Shown one piece after another: positions 24,201 through 35,005 of a stretch of 64,000 nucleotides of DNA. The notes under the pieces are model-generated. The model was given only the letters and a program-made list of their open reading frames with translations. It was not told where the DNA came from and made no database searches. The stretch is from Thelonectria olida (lineage: Eukaryota; Ascomycota; Sordariomycetes; Hypocreales; Nectriaceae), in assembly GCA_020736575.1 (NCBI GenBank), contig JAGPYM010000002.1:1736001-1800000 (forward strand), in the 5' to 3' direction. How positions within the stretch are numbered: position 1 is the stretch's first letter; each line of letters begins with the position of its first letter. The translations under genes and the position numbers were made by a program.

Positions 24201-27200
24201 AGTTAGCGTACCAGATGGGAAGAACAGTCCCGAGACGAAAGAAAACTAATTACCTCTTGACTTCTGAGCTGAAGGTCTGCTTCGGAGTTACCCCATCCAT
24301 CCATTCTTTTTATGCCGCGGAGGCGTCTGAGCTTTGGTGTCGGACAATGCCTTGGGACCTTGATGGTGACGGGTCCGGCCGTGACTCGAGGGTTGCATCC
24401 CGTTGTGTCTGTGAAACAAATTGACTAAATGCTCGCCCGCGGTTACTTACCAATGCTGTTTAGGAGAGGTCGAACGCAATTGAACTTGCCTTGAGAGGAC
24501 CACGCTGCAATTAGCTTAAGTTGAGAATCAAGGCGCTGCCGTTATCGGCCTGCTAAACGGCAACCGACAGACGACCATATCCGTCAAACTTCCCAGATAG
24601 GATATTCGAGCCTCCAGATTAAACTTGCACTTACACGTCCACATGCATCGGTCGGTCGCATCCTATTCTGTCGAAGTGCCTTAGTAGAAACAACCACAAA
24701 CCTACTGAGCTGACACGTTCCATGATGATGATGATAATAAGCCATGAAGATCATCTTTGAAAGTTCGGGGAAGCGGGTCGGCGTTGAGGAATTTCGTATA
24801 CACGATAACTTTCACATGTTCGACAATATCTTCAAATGATGCCGAGCTTGTGGAAAGAGGCCAGTCGATCTAGCCAAACAAGAATGCGGGGAAAACCTGG
24901 AGAGGTAAAGTTTACAGATGAGTTGACATGGGATGAATGGAATCTGGGGAAGCAGCCATCTGTCCTTGACACTAGCCTTGAGCTCGATGGTGTTGAAGAA
25001 ATGATCTGGAGATTTCTGCGAGTTGATTCCCTGGGCCGATGGGAAGAACTTCGAGTCAGACTCACCAGCTGCGCACACGAAGTGATAGTGAGGGAAATTC
25101 CTTCTATGTCTGGATTCCTGAAAGGTACTTCACATGAAAGGTCGGAATAACATTTGCTGTCCCAGGGCTTGCGGCAAAGGATCAAAGGGAAAACATTGCA
25201 TTAAAGTGAACGTACTTGGTGGAGGGTGGGCATATGGATGCTAGGCCGGGATGCGGTGTTGATGCAAGGGTGAGAAGATGTGCTTACTGCCTGCACGGGA
25301 GAACGGGTATTCTGCAAGGTACCTTTGCTCATTCGTGTGGTAAAGTGTTCAAGTTCTCCTGTTGGTCCTGTGAAATCCAATCTCACGCCATGAGCTTGCA
25401 GTTGCATACGAATGCAGAGACAACTGTGCGATCTCAGGTTGCCCTTGCGCATGCCAAGTTTTCGACGCTGATGTGACAGATGTTAGTTTGTGTCTCGGAC
25501 TACACAAAAAGCAAACAGGAGCGGAAGTGGCCGACGGCAACCGAGCGTCCCGTTCAACGGGCAGCCTTTGGCTCAAAGCGTTTGGTTTGGAGGCACATCC
25601 TCATTTGCGTGCTGACCACCATCGGTAGGGCTTGTCCAGGGCAGCTTTGATGGATGTCATTCCAGCGTGGTGCATCGATTAGTTCGCGCGAATACTCAGG
25701 ACAGAATTCATTCCATCATCGGAGTCCGGCCTCAACCCCATGTCAATTATCTAGGTTCTCGGTCAAATGCTGTCAGCGATACGAAATTGCCGCTGCAAAG
25801 GACGTCAGTCAGACTCCGTGGAGATTGATTCCCACGTAAACTCGATAAAAAAAGGCAAATCACAGTCTGGAACACGACACTCAAAGACTGAAGGATGGAT
25901 GTTTCCCTGTGGCAAGGCCAAACAGAACGATTATTGGGCACACCTAAACGGACTAGGGTCGTTTCTTGCAGGTATTCAGCATGGTCAGGGCTTCTTCACT
26001 GTGACAAGGACTTGGGAGCGCCTATCAGGGGTGTTGATGGGGGTGCGGTTGATGTGGAGAAGGAGGGGGAAGAAGGGCCGACAAGCCACTCACAGCAAAG
26101 AGATGCGTCCTAGCCGTCTAGAAGACTTCGAGGGCTGAGCGAATGAGTTGGTGAGAAGGATGGCTTGCGAAGAGCGAGGGCAGATTGGTCTCGTGTCACT
26201 GGTCGAGGATAACAGCACCGTCTATTGAATCGTGATATGACAACCTTAACAGAGGTTAATATCGACTCTTGCGCGCCTACCACCACCTGTCACTCATGTC
26301 ACTCGCCAGTCATGATGTCTGGCTCAGTGCCCAAGAATAGCCCGCGGCTCACTGGCAGCCAGCAGCCAGCAGCCCGCCACACGTTTTGAGGCTACACAGG
26401 CGGATGGGTTAGGCGAGTGTGATGGCTCTTCGGCCCAAGCACCAACGGGATGGGCGTCCGCAGCCCACCACCAAGTCTGGAACCTTTGGACTTTGAGCAA
26501 GGGTTTGATCTGGTGGCTTGCTGCTAAGAGGCAAGTTGGTTGACATTTTCTCTAAATGATTCGAGGTTCGATCCGTGAATCGTTCGAGGTACTGGTACAG
26601 CTTGAAGAGATCGATTTGAGTAGGTAGGCGGATCTGCCCCGTTGAGACTCGGGGTCATGCAACGTTCGTGTCTCAAGAGGCCACGCAACGACACGATTGG
26701 TTTCTCGTCTTGGTCATACGGATAGCGACAGAAACAAAAACTGACACAACTCCGAGACGCAAAGACTGAGCGAGCTCAGAAAATAAAGGTGGCTTCAAAT
26801 GAGGGCCAAGCTGGGCCAAAGTAGGGACATGGGACGTCGACGATTTGGAATTGGCGGAGACTGGTGGTATTCATCAATCGCCTCAGCCCTGCCGATACGG
26901 GCCGTGGCCCTGGATGTGACCAGCAGAATCCCGTGACATCCTCATAGGTAGGTAGCTTGTTGCTCCTTTTTCGTACGGGATTCTTCATGCCTTGCCCTTG
27001 CCTGATGTTTGATAATTTCCCAATTAATACAGTACATAGCAGCGTTGCACCTGCCTACAGCCAAGGTAATCGATTAATTACCATCAATCTACGTTACTTC
27101 GCACGGCAGGAGCCGGGAATGGTTTGGAGCTGCTTCGACCTTGACGTTGACCGAGTCCGTGCCCCAGAGGACAAATGGAATTGTTTCTTTCTCAGGTACC

Positions 27201-29403
27201 TGCGGATACAAGAACGAGGTGGAAAACTCGTATTGCCACTTGCTCTCAGTCATGCCGCGCGAAGCTGACATTTCTCAACTTTTCCCTTGACTCAACCGGG
27301 CACCGTCCGCTCCTTGATTGCACAGCGGCCCTCTCAGAGTTGCATCTGCAAGCCCGCCGCTCGGATGTTCACTGGCTCCTAGAATGGAGCTCGCGTAGTA
27401 TAGCTCAACCTTGGTGGTGCGACATGTCATGGAGAACCGACCGACAACTATCTATGAGGTCGAACTAGTCTCAGGAAGTTGGCCATGTGACTTGGGCGCA
27501 TCCATACCGGTGAAACAACGTTGTCAGAGTGAGTGATGGATTTATGTTAGGTAGGTGATTGTGGGCTTTGAAAGCACACTTACTCTGCATGAGGCAATGA
27601 CGACGAGATTGAACCCTTTCGAGTTCCAACGGCTTTTACCTACAACGTGCGAAGTAGTAGATGCTCCAGTGGGCCCACGGCTTTGGGTGCACCCGTCTCG
27701 GCGTCAGAACACGGGCTGCGGATGTGCTTTGCATCCGGTGAAGATGTCCGCCGCAGGCCATGGATGAATTCGTACCTACCTATGTATGCGGTTTAAAGGA
27801 CGTACGTGCGTCGTACAGGCAGGACACGGCACTGCGCTGGCGCAGGTACAGGTACGAACCCACCACTCCCCTTACGTCTCCACAGGCCAGAACCTGCATG
27901 CGAACCAAGTCGGTCGTCATTCTTCGACGAGGCGTCGGACACGCGCCCCAACAAAGCTTGGCAGGGAACGAGGTGTGCCACCCGCCAGGTACCGCACACA
28001 CCCGAGCTTACGACGGTGATGGGTACTGAGAACGGGTTTGGCGTCTTGGTTGGCACGCGAATATGAGCCTTTTCTGATGGCTGTCAATAGGGCCCTTCGT
28101 TATACTGTGTTCTGCTCCTCATGAGTGGACGGTACAGCTAACGGCCAACCAACATCCCGACTCGAGAAACCTGTGTTACGAGAGCCCACGGTCCCCCGAT
28201 CAGGTCTCGACAAACCACCGACCTGATACGCACAGCGACAGCCAACCACTCAGATTAACAGACTCGTGGGTTCGAGGTGTCGTGATGGGAAGCATGTCAA
28301 CCACCCCCACAAGCCCGCTCGGCCCTGGACAGGCCTCCTCCATTGGAAAACCTCCGGCTCTCCTAAACTTCGCCTCTTCCCCTGGCATAAGATCACATCC
28401 CCCCGGCCCTGGACCCTGGCAGCCACCCATGCCTGTTCTGGTGCGCTACGCGGTGGTGGGCCAGGCTCTGCCCCCTGTTGTTTGGCTTTCCCCCTCCTCC
28501 CCGCTCCTCTGGTTGACGCTCCCGATGGGCGCCCTCTCGTCATCACCGACTACTGGTGCCCCAATGACAGAACATCGCCCTCGAGCCATGGTGGCTCGCA
28601 ATGCGAGAACCCCGGAGAAGGCGTTGACTTGGCCGCTTCCGCTGGCTCCATTGGTCCCTGCGCCATGGTCCCCGGTCCCTGTGCCACGCTCGTCCTAGGG
28701 CCTTCTGCCCATTCTCATTCGGCCCCGAGTGGACGGAAGCCCTGATGAGAAGGAAATCTGCAAGATGCACAAAGTCTTTCTTGTCCAGCACGACAGGGGG
28801 TGTGAGAAGACGCCTCCCGGCCTCCACCTTCACCTTGGACATTGGCCTTCCATGGTAGGTGCTCTCACTGGTGCCGGATGCCCATCAAATCTCCATCTAT
28901 CTGACTACCTTATATGGCCCGCCCTGCCCTCCTCCCACGCGCGTGCGCTTGTCCTCACTGCCCGGCTTTTGTATTGTTCTTTGTGTACCATACACTTCGT
29001 CTCTGACGTTGTTCTTATAATTCTGTTCTCACCTGGTCTATACTGTCCCTCATATCTGTGTTATATAATATCCCACCAGTCACACTCTCCTGCTCGATAT
29101 CCTATTCCCTACCCTCACTCTGCGACTTGCATCGAACCAACTTGACATACCACCGAATTATTCGAAGTCAATTCGAAATATCCTCCGCCACTGAATCCTT
29201 GAAGCGTCAGTAGTATCTATTGCGTTAACGCGACGATCTTGCGGTTGACTCATCGACAACCGCCAATACTCGAATCTATCCGACTTTGCATCGTCCCGAT
29301 TCACTCGTCTCCGGGAAGATATAGAGCCCTTCAACCTGAACGGCGCCAGTTGCGCCTCCATCGTCTCCGCATTATCCAACTGTTCTCGCTTCCCTGATCC
29401 ACC
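21271..29403. other. 8.1 kb gene desert
   Basis: This is the longest stretch without a supportable gene. Base composition looks ordinary, without an obvious AT-rich decay signature. Notable contents: several GGTAGGTAG/GTACCTACC motif copies (26946-26954, near 26620, 27549, 27772-27783); a C-rich block at about 28270-28740 that is open in overlapping frames on both strands; an ATG/GAT repeat near 24723-24740; and a pyrimidine-rich leader at about 28900-29400 that should serve the receptor gene. A 167-codon plus-strand frame at 23061-23564 and a 104-codon one at 24836-25150 are the best of the weak candidates, and neither is convincing. Confidence 0.5.
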
Positions 29404-31072
29404 ATGACCAACACTTCTGAGGTCAACTTATGCCCGTCACCGTTCTGGGACGCCACCTTGTTCACCGACAATGGTGGATGTAAGTGTTTAGATTTATGAC
29501 TTTTCTTTCGTCTCATACTGACGTTGTTGATTAGTTGTCGATGGACGGCTTTGTCAATCCGTGGGGAAGATGCAATGCTGCTTGCCCTGCCCCATGACGG
29601 ACTGGGTGTATCCCGATTACTTCCAGACCTTAACCGCCGTTGCCAACTGGGTTGCGGCCGTTAGTGTCCTATGTTGCGTCTTCCTTCTCGTCTCTTGGGC
29701 ATTCTTGCCTGTCGAGAAGACCAACCGTCACTATCTGAGCATTTGCCTTACCATTGCCGTCTTGTTGATGAATGTGAGTTGCTCTTTATCCTAAGTCCTA
29801 GGACAAGGAGGACTAACAAAATCTAGCTTGGATTCGTCATTCCTTTGGCAGCCCAGCCAGATCAGTGTTACAACAAGATCACTCCTCACAGCATGAAGAC
29901 TAGCAAGGTGTGTGGCGCATCAGGATCCTTCCTCCTCCTCGGCGGTTGGGCGGGTGTTATGTGGGCGTTTTTGCGCTCCCTCTCTCTTCATCTCCAGATT
30001 TGCTGGCAGGTTCTGGTTGGCCGCACTTTCATGATCTTCGCTCAGGCAGCGGGCTGGGGTGTCCCCATCCTAGGCATTGTCCTTGCCCTTGTCTTCAGCG
30101 GCCTGTCGTTCCGGTTCGGTGCGACGTGCCATATCAACCATGAGAACAGTTTGGCCGATTTTTGGATCCCTCTATTGCTCTTTGCAGGCCTAACCGTCAT
30201 CATCACGTTTGTGACGTTTGGGTATTGCATCAAGGTCTACCTGGCTGCACTGTCCGACAGCAGCGCCTCATCCGAAGGGTCCAGCCTGCCCACCTATACC
30301 AACAGCGTCAAGACAATGTCTCCTCGTCAAGCCTATCGACGCGTCCGCCGAGTCATATCGCTTCAGTGGCGAGGAATCGCCATCGTTCTCATCATCATTG
30401 CCGACGTCATTTTCTTCTCTGTTATCTTCGTCTTCCAAGACAACGTCGTCCAATCCGTTACCCACGACCCGAAAGTCGGCGAGGCCTGGGTTCTCTGTCT
30501 CATCGGCGCAGCTGGTGACAAGGACAAATGTTTGAAAGAGGCAAACTCACTAGTCATCAACGAGGCGACGGTTACCGCCGTCCTACTTCTCCTAGCTGTA
30601 AGTACTCGCACCGTAAAAAAGGTTGAGACTGTCGCTAACTTGGCCATAGTTGAACGGAATTTGGCTGCTCTTCCTGCTCGGACGATGGTCCATGGTTCAG
30701 GGCTGGGTTGAAATGGCAACGAAGCCCTTCAAGAAGAGCAAGAAGGAGTTCGTATCGGTTGATGCCCGAACGGAAATCATCAAGAAAGACACACGTTCGT
30801 ACGAGATGCTCTCGCGAGATTCGAGCGCCGCAGTAACACCCGTTTCTCCAGTGAAATCTGCCAACGATGGACGAAGGACACCCGACTACTTTGGTAAAAC
30901 CGCTCGATACCATGCGCCAACGCGATCATTTTCCAGCCCAAAACCACCACCTAACTCTGCGTGGGATGCCGAGGATACGTACGCCTCACCGACGAGTCCT
31001 CCATCCAGCCCATACAAAGAAGTGAACCCACTCGGCATGAACCGAATCGCAGCGACACGCATCGCTGAGTGA
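29404..31072 (+). CDS. Fungal seven-transmembrane receptor, Frizzled/Smoothened-like GPCR
   Basis: Four exons, 29404-29479, 29535-29773, 29827-30597 and 30650-31072, joined across three introns of 52-55 nt, give 502 residues. The start is ATG in CCACCATGA. The Cys-rich N-terminus (about 1-55) has CPSPFWDAT, then DNGGFVDGRLC and CCLPCPMTDW. Seven hydrophobic segments follow: about 57-82, HYLSICLTIAVLLMN, GSFLLLGGWAGVMWAFL, FMIFAQAAGWGVPILG, DFWIPLLLFAGLTVIITF, GIAIVLIIIADVIFFSVIF and VTAVLLLLALNGIWLLF. The loop before the sixth span is Ser-rich and ends in a basic RQAYRRVRR stretch, as in G-protein-contacting loops. The roughly 130-residue cytoplasmic tail is rich in Ser, Thr and Pro, with SPVK and TPDY sites for phosphorylation. 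It should sit in the plasma membrane and sense an external signal; the ligand is unknown. Confidence 0.88.
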
Positions 31073-32382
31073 AGCATGAAGAAAGGAAGAAGTACAGAAG
31101 ACGAACTCGCATAATGAACACCTCTTGAAGTGAGGTTTTTTTCTCTCTCTCTCGAAACGCCGATACCTGCCCCGCCACGCGGCGGAGGTTGCTCTGGATA
31201 GCATGGACACGGACACACGATGCACGTAAGACGACACACAACCGCTTACGTATGACGGATGGTTTTCGACATCGGAACACATCAACGACTAACGGCCTAT
31301 GAGCCGACCACTTACTTGATTTACTATGTATATTGAAGAATTACGGAAGCGACACCATGGCGTTGACTTGATATCAATTGCCTTTACGCGTGCACAGCCA
31401 AGCACGCACCGACCCGGACCGATGGACAAGCGAAGATCTGGACTCGAAGATTGGGTCAAGCTTGAAGGCTGAGTCGTTTATTATGAGACCATTTAATTGG
31501 ATGCTTTGATGCAGCCACTTTGGCCAGAGCTGTGAAAAGCCAAGTCCTAGCGAGGGGCAGGATCAATTCGCGGGCCATGTCGGGGCCGGATGTTGCGGAT
31601 GACGCAGCTGTACGAGGAAGCGATATGCAGTGACGGAGTTTGCAATTGTGCGAACCGCCGAGACTGAAGGCAGCGGATGATGTCTCGCATGGGCCTCAGG
31701 AAGGAGGGAGACGCATTGAGATGACTTCTCACAACTCACCGTAAAAAATTCCCTTAACATTCCTACAATGAAATAAAATAAAAATTCAATAATCACAACC
31801 ATAATGCTGCAGCCTGAAAAAATCGCCGTAGGATTTTAGTCGCGTGTGCTATTTCGCTGGGCAGGCAGAGATGATGACCAACTGTCGCGTGCCTCGTTTG
31901 ATAATCATGGCCAGTCCCTGCCGGCCACGGCTTTGCTCTGCAAGTTGGGGTCGGTCAGCGCCCCTCTGCCGGCTGTTCCGGAGGAGCCGCCATCAGAGAG
32001 CAGACGCTCAGATGCAATGAATATAATAATATTGAAGTATCTCAGAGCTTGAATCCGTAGTTGGTCCTCTTTTGCTTCCTTTTCGTTCCCCCTCACACGA
32101 CAAACCTGGTGGTCTTGATTCGGAACGAGGCTATGCTCCTATACGCGGATCAGCCCTACGACGACAATTCGCTCCCGTCCACAAGCTCGCACACACAAAG
32201 AGCTCGTCAAATCTCGCCTGTGCAGGGAAAATACCATTATACCCCGAGGAAAAGCTCAATTCGAAAGCTTTCGAACTGCATGAGACCGCACGAGAGCAGT
32301 TCTCTGACGATCCACACACGTACTCCGAACCAGCCGAGTGAACCACGTGACGTGACCTCATTACCTCGCTTCTTTGTGGGCA
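31073..32382. other. Intergenic region, receptor to GH5 gene
   Basis: It contains the receptor 3' UTR (a T-rich run near 31136-31145) and the GH5 upstream region. A stop-free plus-strand stretch from 32072 to 32341 lacks any ATG but could in principle be a 5' exon of the GH5 gene: a GTGAAC donor at 32338 and a CTCAG acceptor at 32419 would join it in frame. I treat this as an alternative, not as the model. Confidence 0.45.
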
Positions 32383-33912
32383 ATGACGAGCGCGGCGCTC
32401 CAATTGCCGGGCTTCCTCAGTGCCCACCGATCCCGCCGACAAGCGACCACTAACACCAACACGGCGCAGCGCGTCGGGTTACTTAACGATTGGAGCGACA
32501 CCGATGACAGCGATAATGAATCTGACACCGACATTCACAGTCGTGGACGTGAAGACGAGGAATATGTCGATTATGTCCATGGTCTCGACATAGAATCTGT
32601 TTCTCGACCAAGGCGCTCTTGCTCATGGTCCTCTAACGCGAAGCCTCCGAGAATCCCAAGGATTCGCCTCTCACGACGCATCATGTTGTTCCTATTGACG
32701 TTGCTCATCGCCGGTGGCGTCTGGATATACTACTGGCGAAAAGAAGTTGGCCTTCGACGACCCTGGAGACCAGACCCTGACTCCGATTTTTTCAGTCAAC
32801 AGCCGCTACTACCTCCATCGGACCGCACTCTCATTGCCGATTATGCTCTGCCATTACGCACCCAGGGTCGCCATGTTGTCGACGCTCATGGAAGACGCTT
32901 CAAGCTAGCCTCTGTTAATTGGTATGGCGCTAGTGACGAGCTCTTCGTACCAGGCGGTTTGGACATTCAACATCGCGACACAATTGCTCAGACAATCAAG
33001 CGTTTGGGCTTCAATAGCGTACGACTTCCGTACGCGGATGAGCTCGTCATGAAGAATCCCACCATCGATGCCGAGCTCGTGAGCGCGAATCCGGATTTGG
33101 CTGGCAAAAGAGCATTGGACGTCTTTGAGGCTGTCGTGAAAGCTCTTACTGACAAGGGTGTCGCTGTCATTGTGAATAACCATATCACTAGCGCTACATG
33201 GTGTTGCGGCGCCGACCCGTGTGATGCTGCGTGGGCCAACGACTACTTGGGTCCCATCTGTCGCGTGAAACAGACTGAGGAAGAATGGATCCAACACTGG
33301 GAGACTATCATGCAGCCGTTGCTGAACAACTCTCTTGTTATTGGCGTTGACCTACGCAACGAGGTCCGCGGTCTCTGGGGCACAATGCCTTGGTCCAGTT
33401 GGGCGGCCGCAGCTGAGAAGTGCGGAAATCGGCTGCTCAAGATGAACAAGAATTGGCTCGTCATTGTCGAAGGCACCGAGTCTTCCAATGACCTGTCTCA
33501 CGTTGGCGAGCGACCTGTCAAGCTGGATTTGGAACACCGAGTAGTGTATTCGGCGCACGTGTATGGTTGGTCTGGCTGGGGTAGCACCGAGGGCCGATTT
33601 CTTCAGCGCACATATGAGTCGTTCGCCGAAACGATGCGCCACAACTGGGGATATCTGCTCGAGGGCGACGTGGCTCCAGTGTGGGTTGGCGAGATTGGGG
33701 CGGGACATATACCAAACGTCGGCACTGCCAACTACTGGCAGAACCTGATGCGATATCTGAAGGGCGTTGATGCCGACTTTGGGTATTGGGCGATCAATCC
33801 ACGCAAACCTGCTGGTAACGTCACGGAGACATACTCGCTCGTGGAGGACGATTGGGTGACACCGGTGTTGGATTACCGGATGAAGGATATGGTCGAACTG
33901 ATGAGGGTGTAG
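32383..33912 (+). CDS. Membrane-anchored glycoside hydrolase family 5 (cellulase-type) enzyme
   Basis: One exon of 509 residues from the ATG at 32383. The N-terminus (about 1-95) is hydrophilic, with an acidic DWSDTDDSDNESDTD block and a basic stretch (PRIPRIRLSRR), followed by one membrane span, MLFLLTLLIAGGVWIYYW (about 101-118). This is a type II signal anchor, with the catalytic domain on the lumenal or outer face. The GH5 barrel covers about 160-505. Visible residues are the acid/base Glu327 in LRNEV, His392 in SAHVYGW and the nucleophile Glu437 in WVGEIG, with aromatic substrate-site segments such as NWYG and NNHITSATWCC. The family cleaves beta-1,4 or related glucans; the exact substrate cannot be read from sequence. 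The anchor suggests action on the fungus's own wall or glycoconjugates rather than secreted biomass breakdown. The N-terminal start is less certain than the domain. Confidence 0.9.
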   Translation: MTSAALQLPGFLSAHRSRRQATTNTNTAQRVGLLNDWSDTDDSDNESDTDIHSRGREDEEYVDYVHGLDIESVSRPRRSCSWSSNAKPPRIPRIRLSRRIMLFLLTLLIAGGVWIYYWRKEVGLRRPWRPDPDSDFFSQQPLLPPSDRTLIADYALPLRTQGRHVVDAHGRRFKLASVNWYGASDELFVPGGLDIQHRDTIAQTIKRLGFNSVRLPYADELVMKNPTIDAELVSANPDLAGKRALDVFEAVVKALTDKGVAVIVNNHITSATWCCGADPCDAAWANDYLGPICRVKQTEEEWIQHWETIMQPLLNNSLVIGVDLRNEVRGLWGTMPWSSWAAAAEKCGNRLLKMNKNWLVIVEGTESSNDLSHVGERPVKLDLEHRVVYSAHVYGWSGWGSTEGRFLQRTYESFAETMRHNWGYLLEGDVAPVWVGEIGAGHIPNVGTANYWQNLMRYLKGVDADFGYWAINPRKPAGNVTETYSLVEDDWVTPVLDYRMKDMVELMRV

Positions 33913-35005
33913 ATGTGATATGAAAGGGGTATGACCATCATGCTTACGGCGTTTGAAGGTATCGAATTGTGTGTTCTTAGAGGAGGGAAAAGTGGTGCAC
34001 TCACGAGAGAATCCCGATCCAATCGATGAGAAAGTCTGCTATGTGTGCTGGATATACCACGGGAGGATATGGATGGGGATCTGACAACTAACAAACAAAC
34101 AAACAAACAAACAATATGATGGAGATAAGATGACCCAAGTACCTAGGAACGATTTATGAAAAATACTTGTACTTATTATTATATCGGGCCACTTGCATGC
34201 TTTTCGAACGCGTAAACAGCACATTTCTCACCACTGCGTTCTCGCCTCATGGAAAGTTCAAAAACAAAATGAGCATCCCTCACAGCGCTTGGTAAGTCGT
34301 TAGTAGTGCCCACTGCCTATTAATAACCCCGTCACCTTTGTACATTGAATTCTTTGGTTACACTCCACGTACCTAAGGTAGGTACGGGACTTGGGGGCGG
34401 TAACCTTGGGGAGGTGTGGGGAAGTGCGCCAGCTATGTCTTATCGATAACGCTTGATAGCCAATAGTAGCACTTGCCCGACATTGATACTGACCCGATGG
34501 TCCCTCCATAACTACGCTTCCATTTCACTCATCATCTTGACTTTCGCTCGTGCTTGTCAATTTCGCCTCTTTCGCCCCTTTATTCACTGTACCACCGTTC
34601 ATCGCCTCCCATAACACATCTCATCGCGCCCCGGCGTAACTAACTTGATCTTCCGGCCCCGTGGATGGTAGGAAGGAGGAAGGAGCGATTAGCAGCAGAT
34701 GTCCTTGCGATCGTAGTTGTCAGAGCAGGAAGGTTCCCGACGCAAACAGCGAGATCACGAAGTCCCCCAACACAAAGCTTAACCAGACTTCTCCTCTCTT
34801 CTCTTTTCATTTCACCCTCTCCCACGAATCTGCCATCATCTTCATTCTCGCATACAATATCCTATCTTCGTGACCCTCCCGCACCTCAGACCTCACCTCA
34901 CCTCCTGTGTACTCCGGTGGACCAACCATCCTTACTCGCGCCCTTTGCATTCAAATACATGCGCAACTCTACATCGAGGGCCCCTTCTACTTATTATCAC
35001 AACCG
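33913..35005. other. Intergenic region, GH5 to Crt10
   Basis: It holds the GH5 3' UTR with a (CAAA)n microsatellite at about 34090-34114, one extended copy of the GTACCTAAGGTAGGTAC motif at 34368-34388, and a pyrimidine-rich leader (34780-35000) in front of Crt10. No gene is supported. Confidence 0.5.
34090..34114 (+). repeat. (CAAA)n microsatellite
   Basis: About six copies of CAAA/ACAA lie roughly 180 bp after the GH5 stop codon, probably in the 3' UTR or just beyond. Confidence 0.85.

Noticed and set aside
26560..26600. tRNA-like B-box (GGTTCGATCC)
   Set aside because: The flanking bases do not form a T-stem, and no acceptor stem or A-box fits at the right distance.
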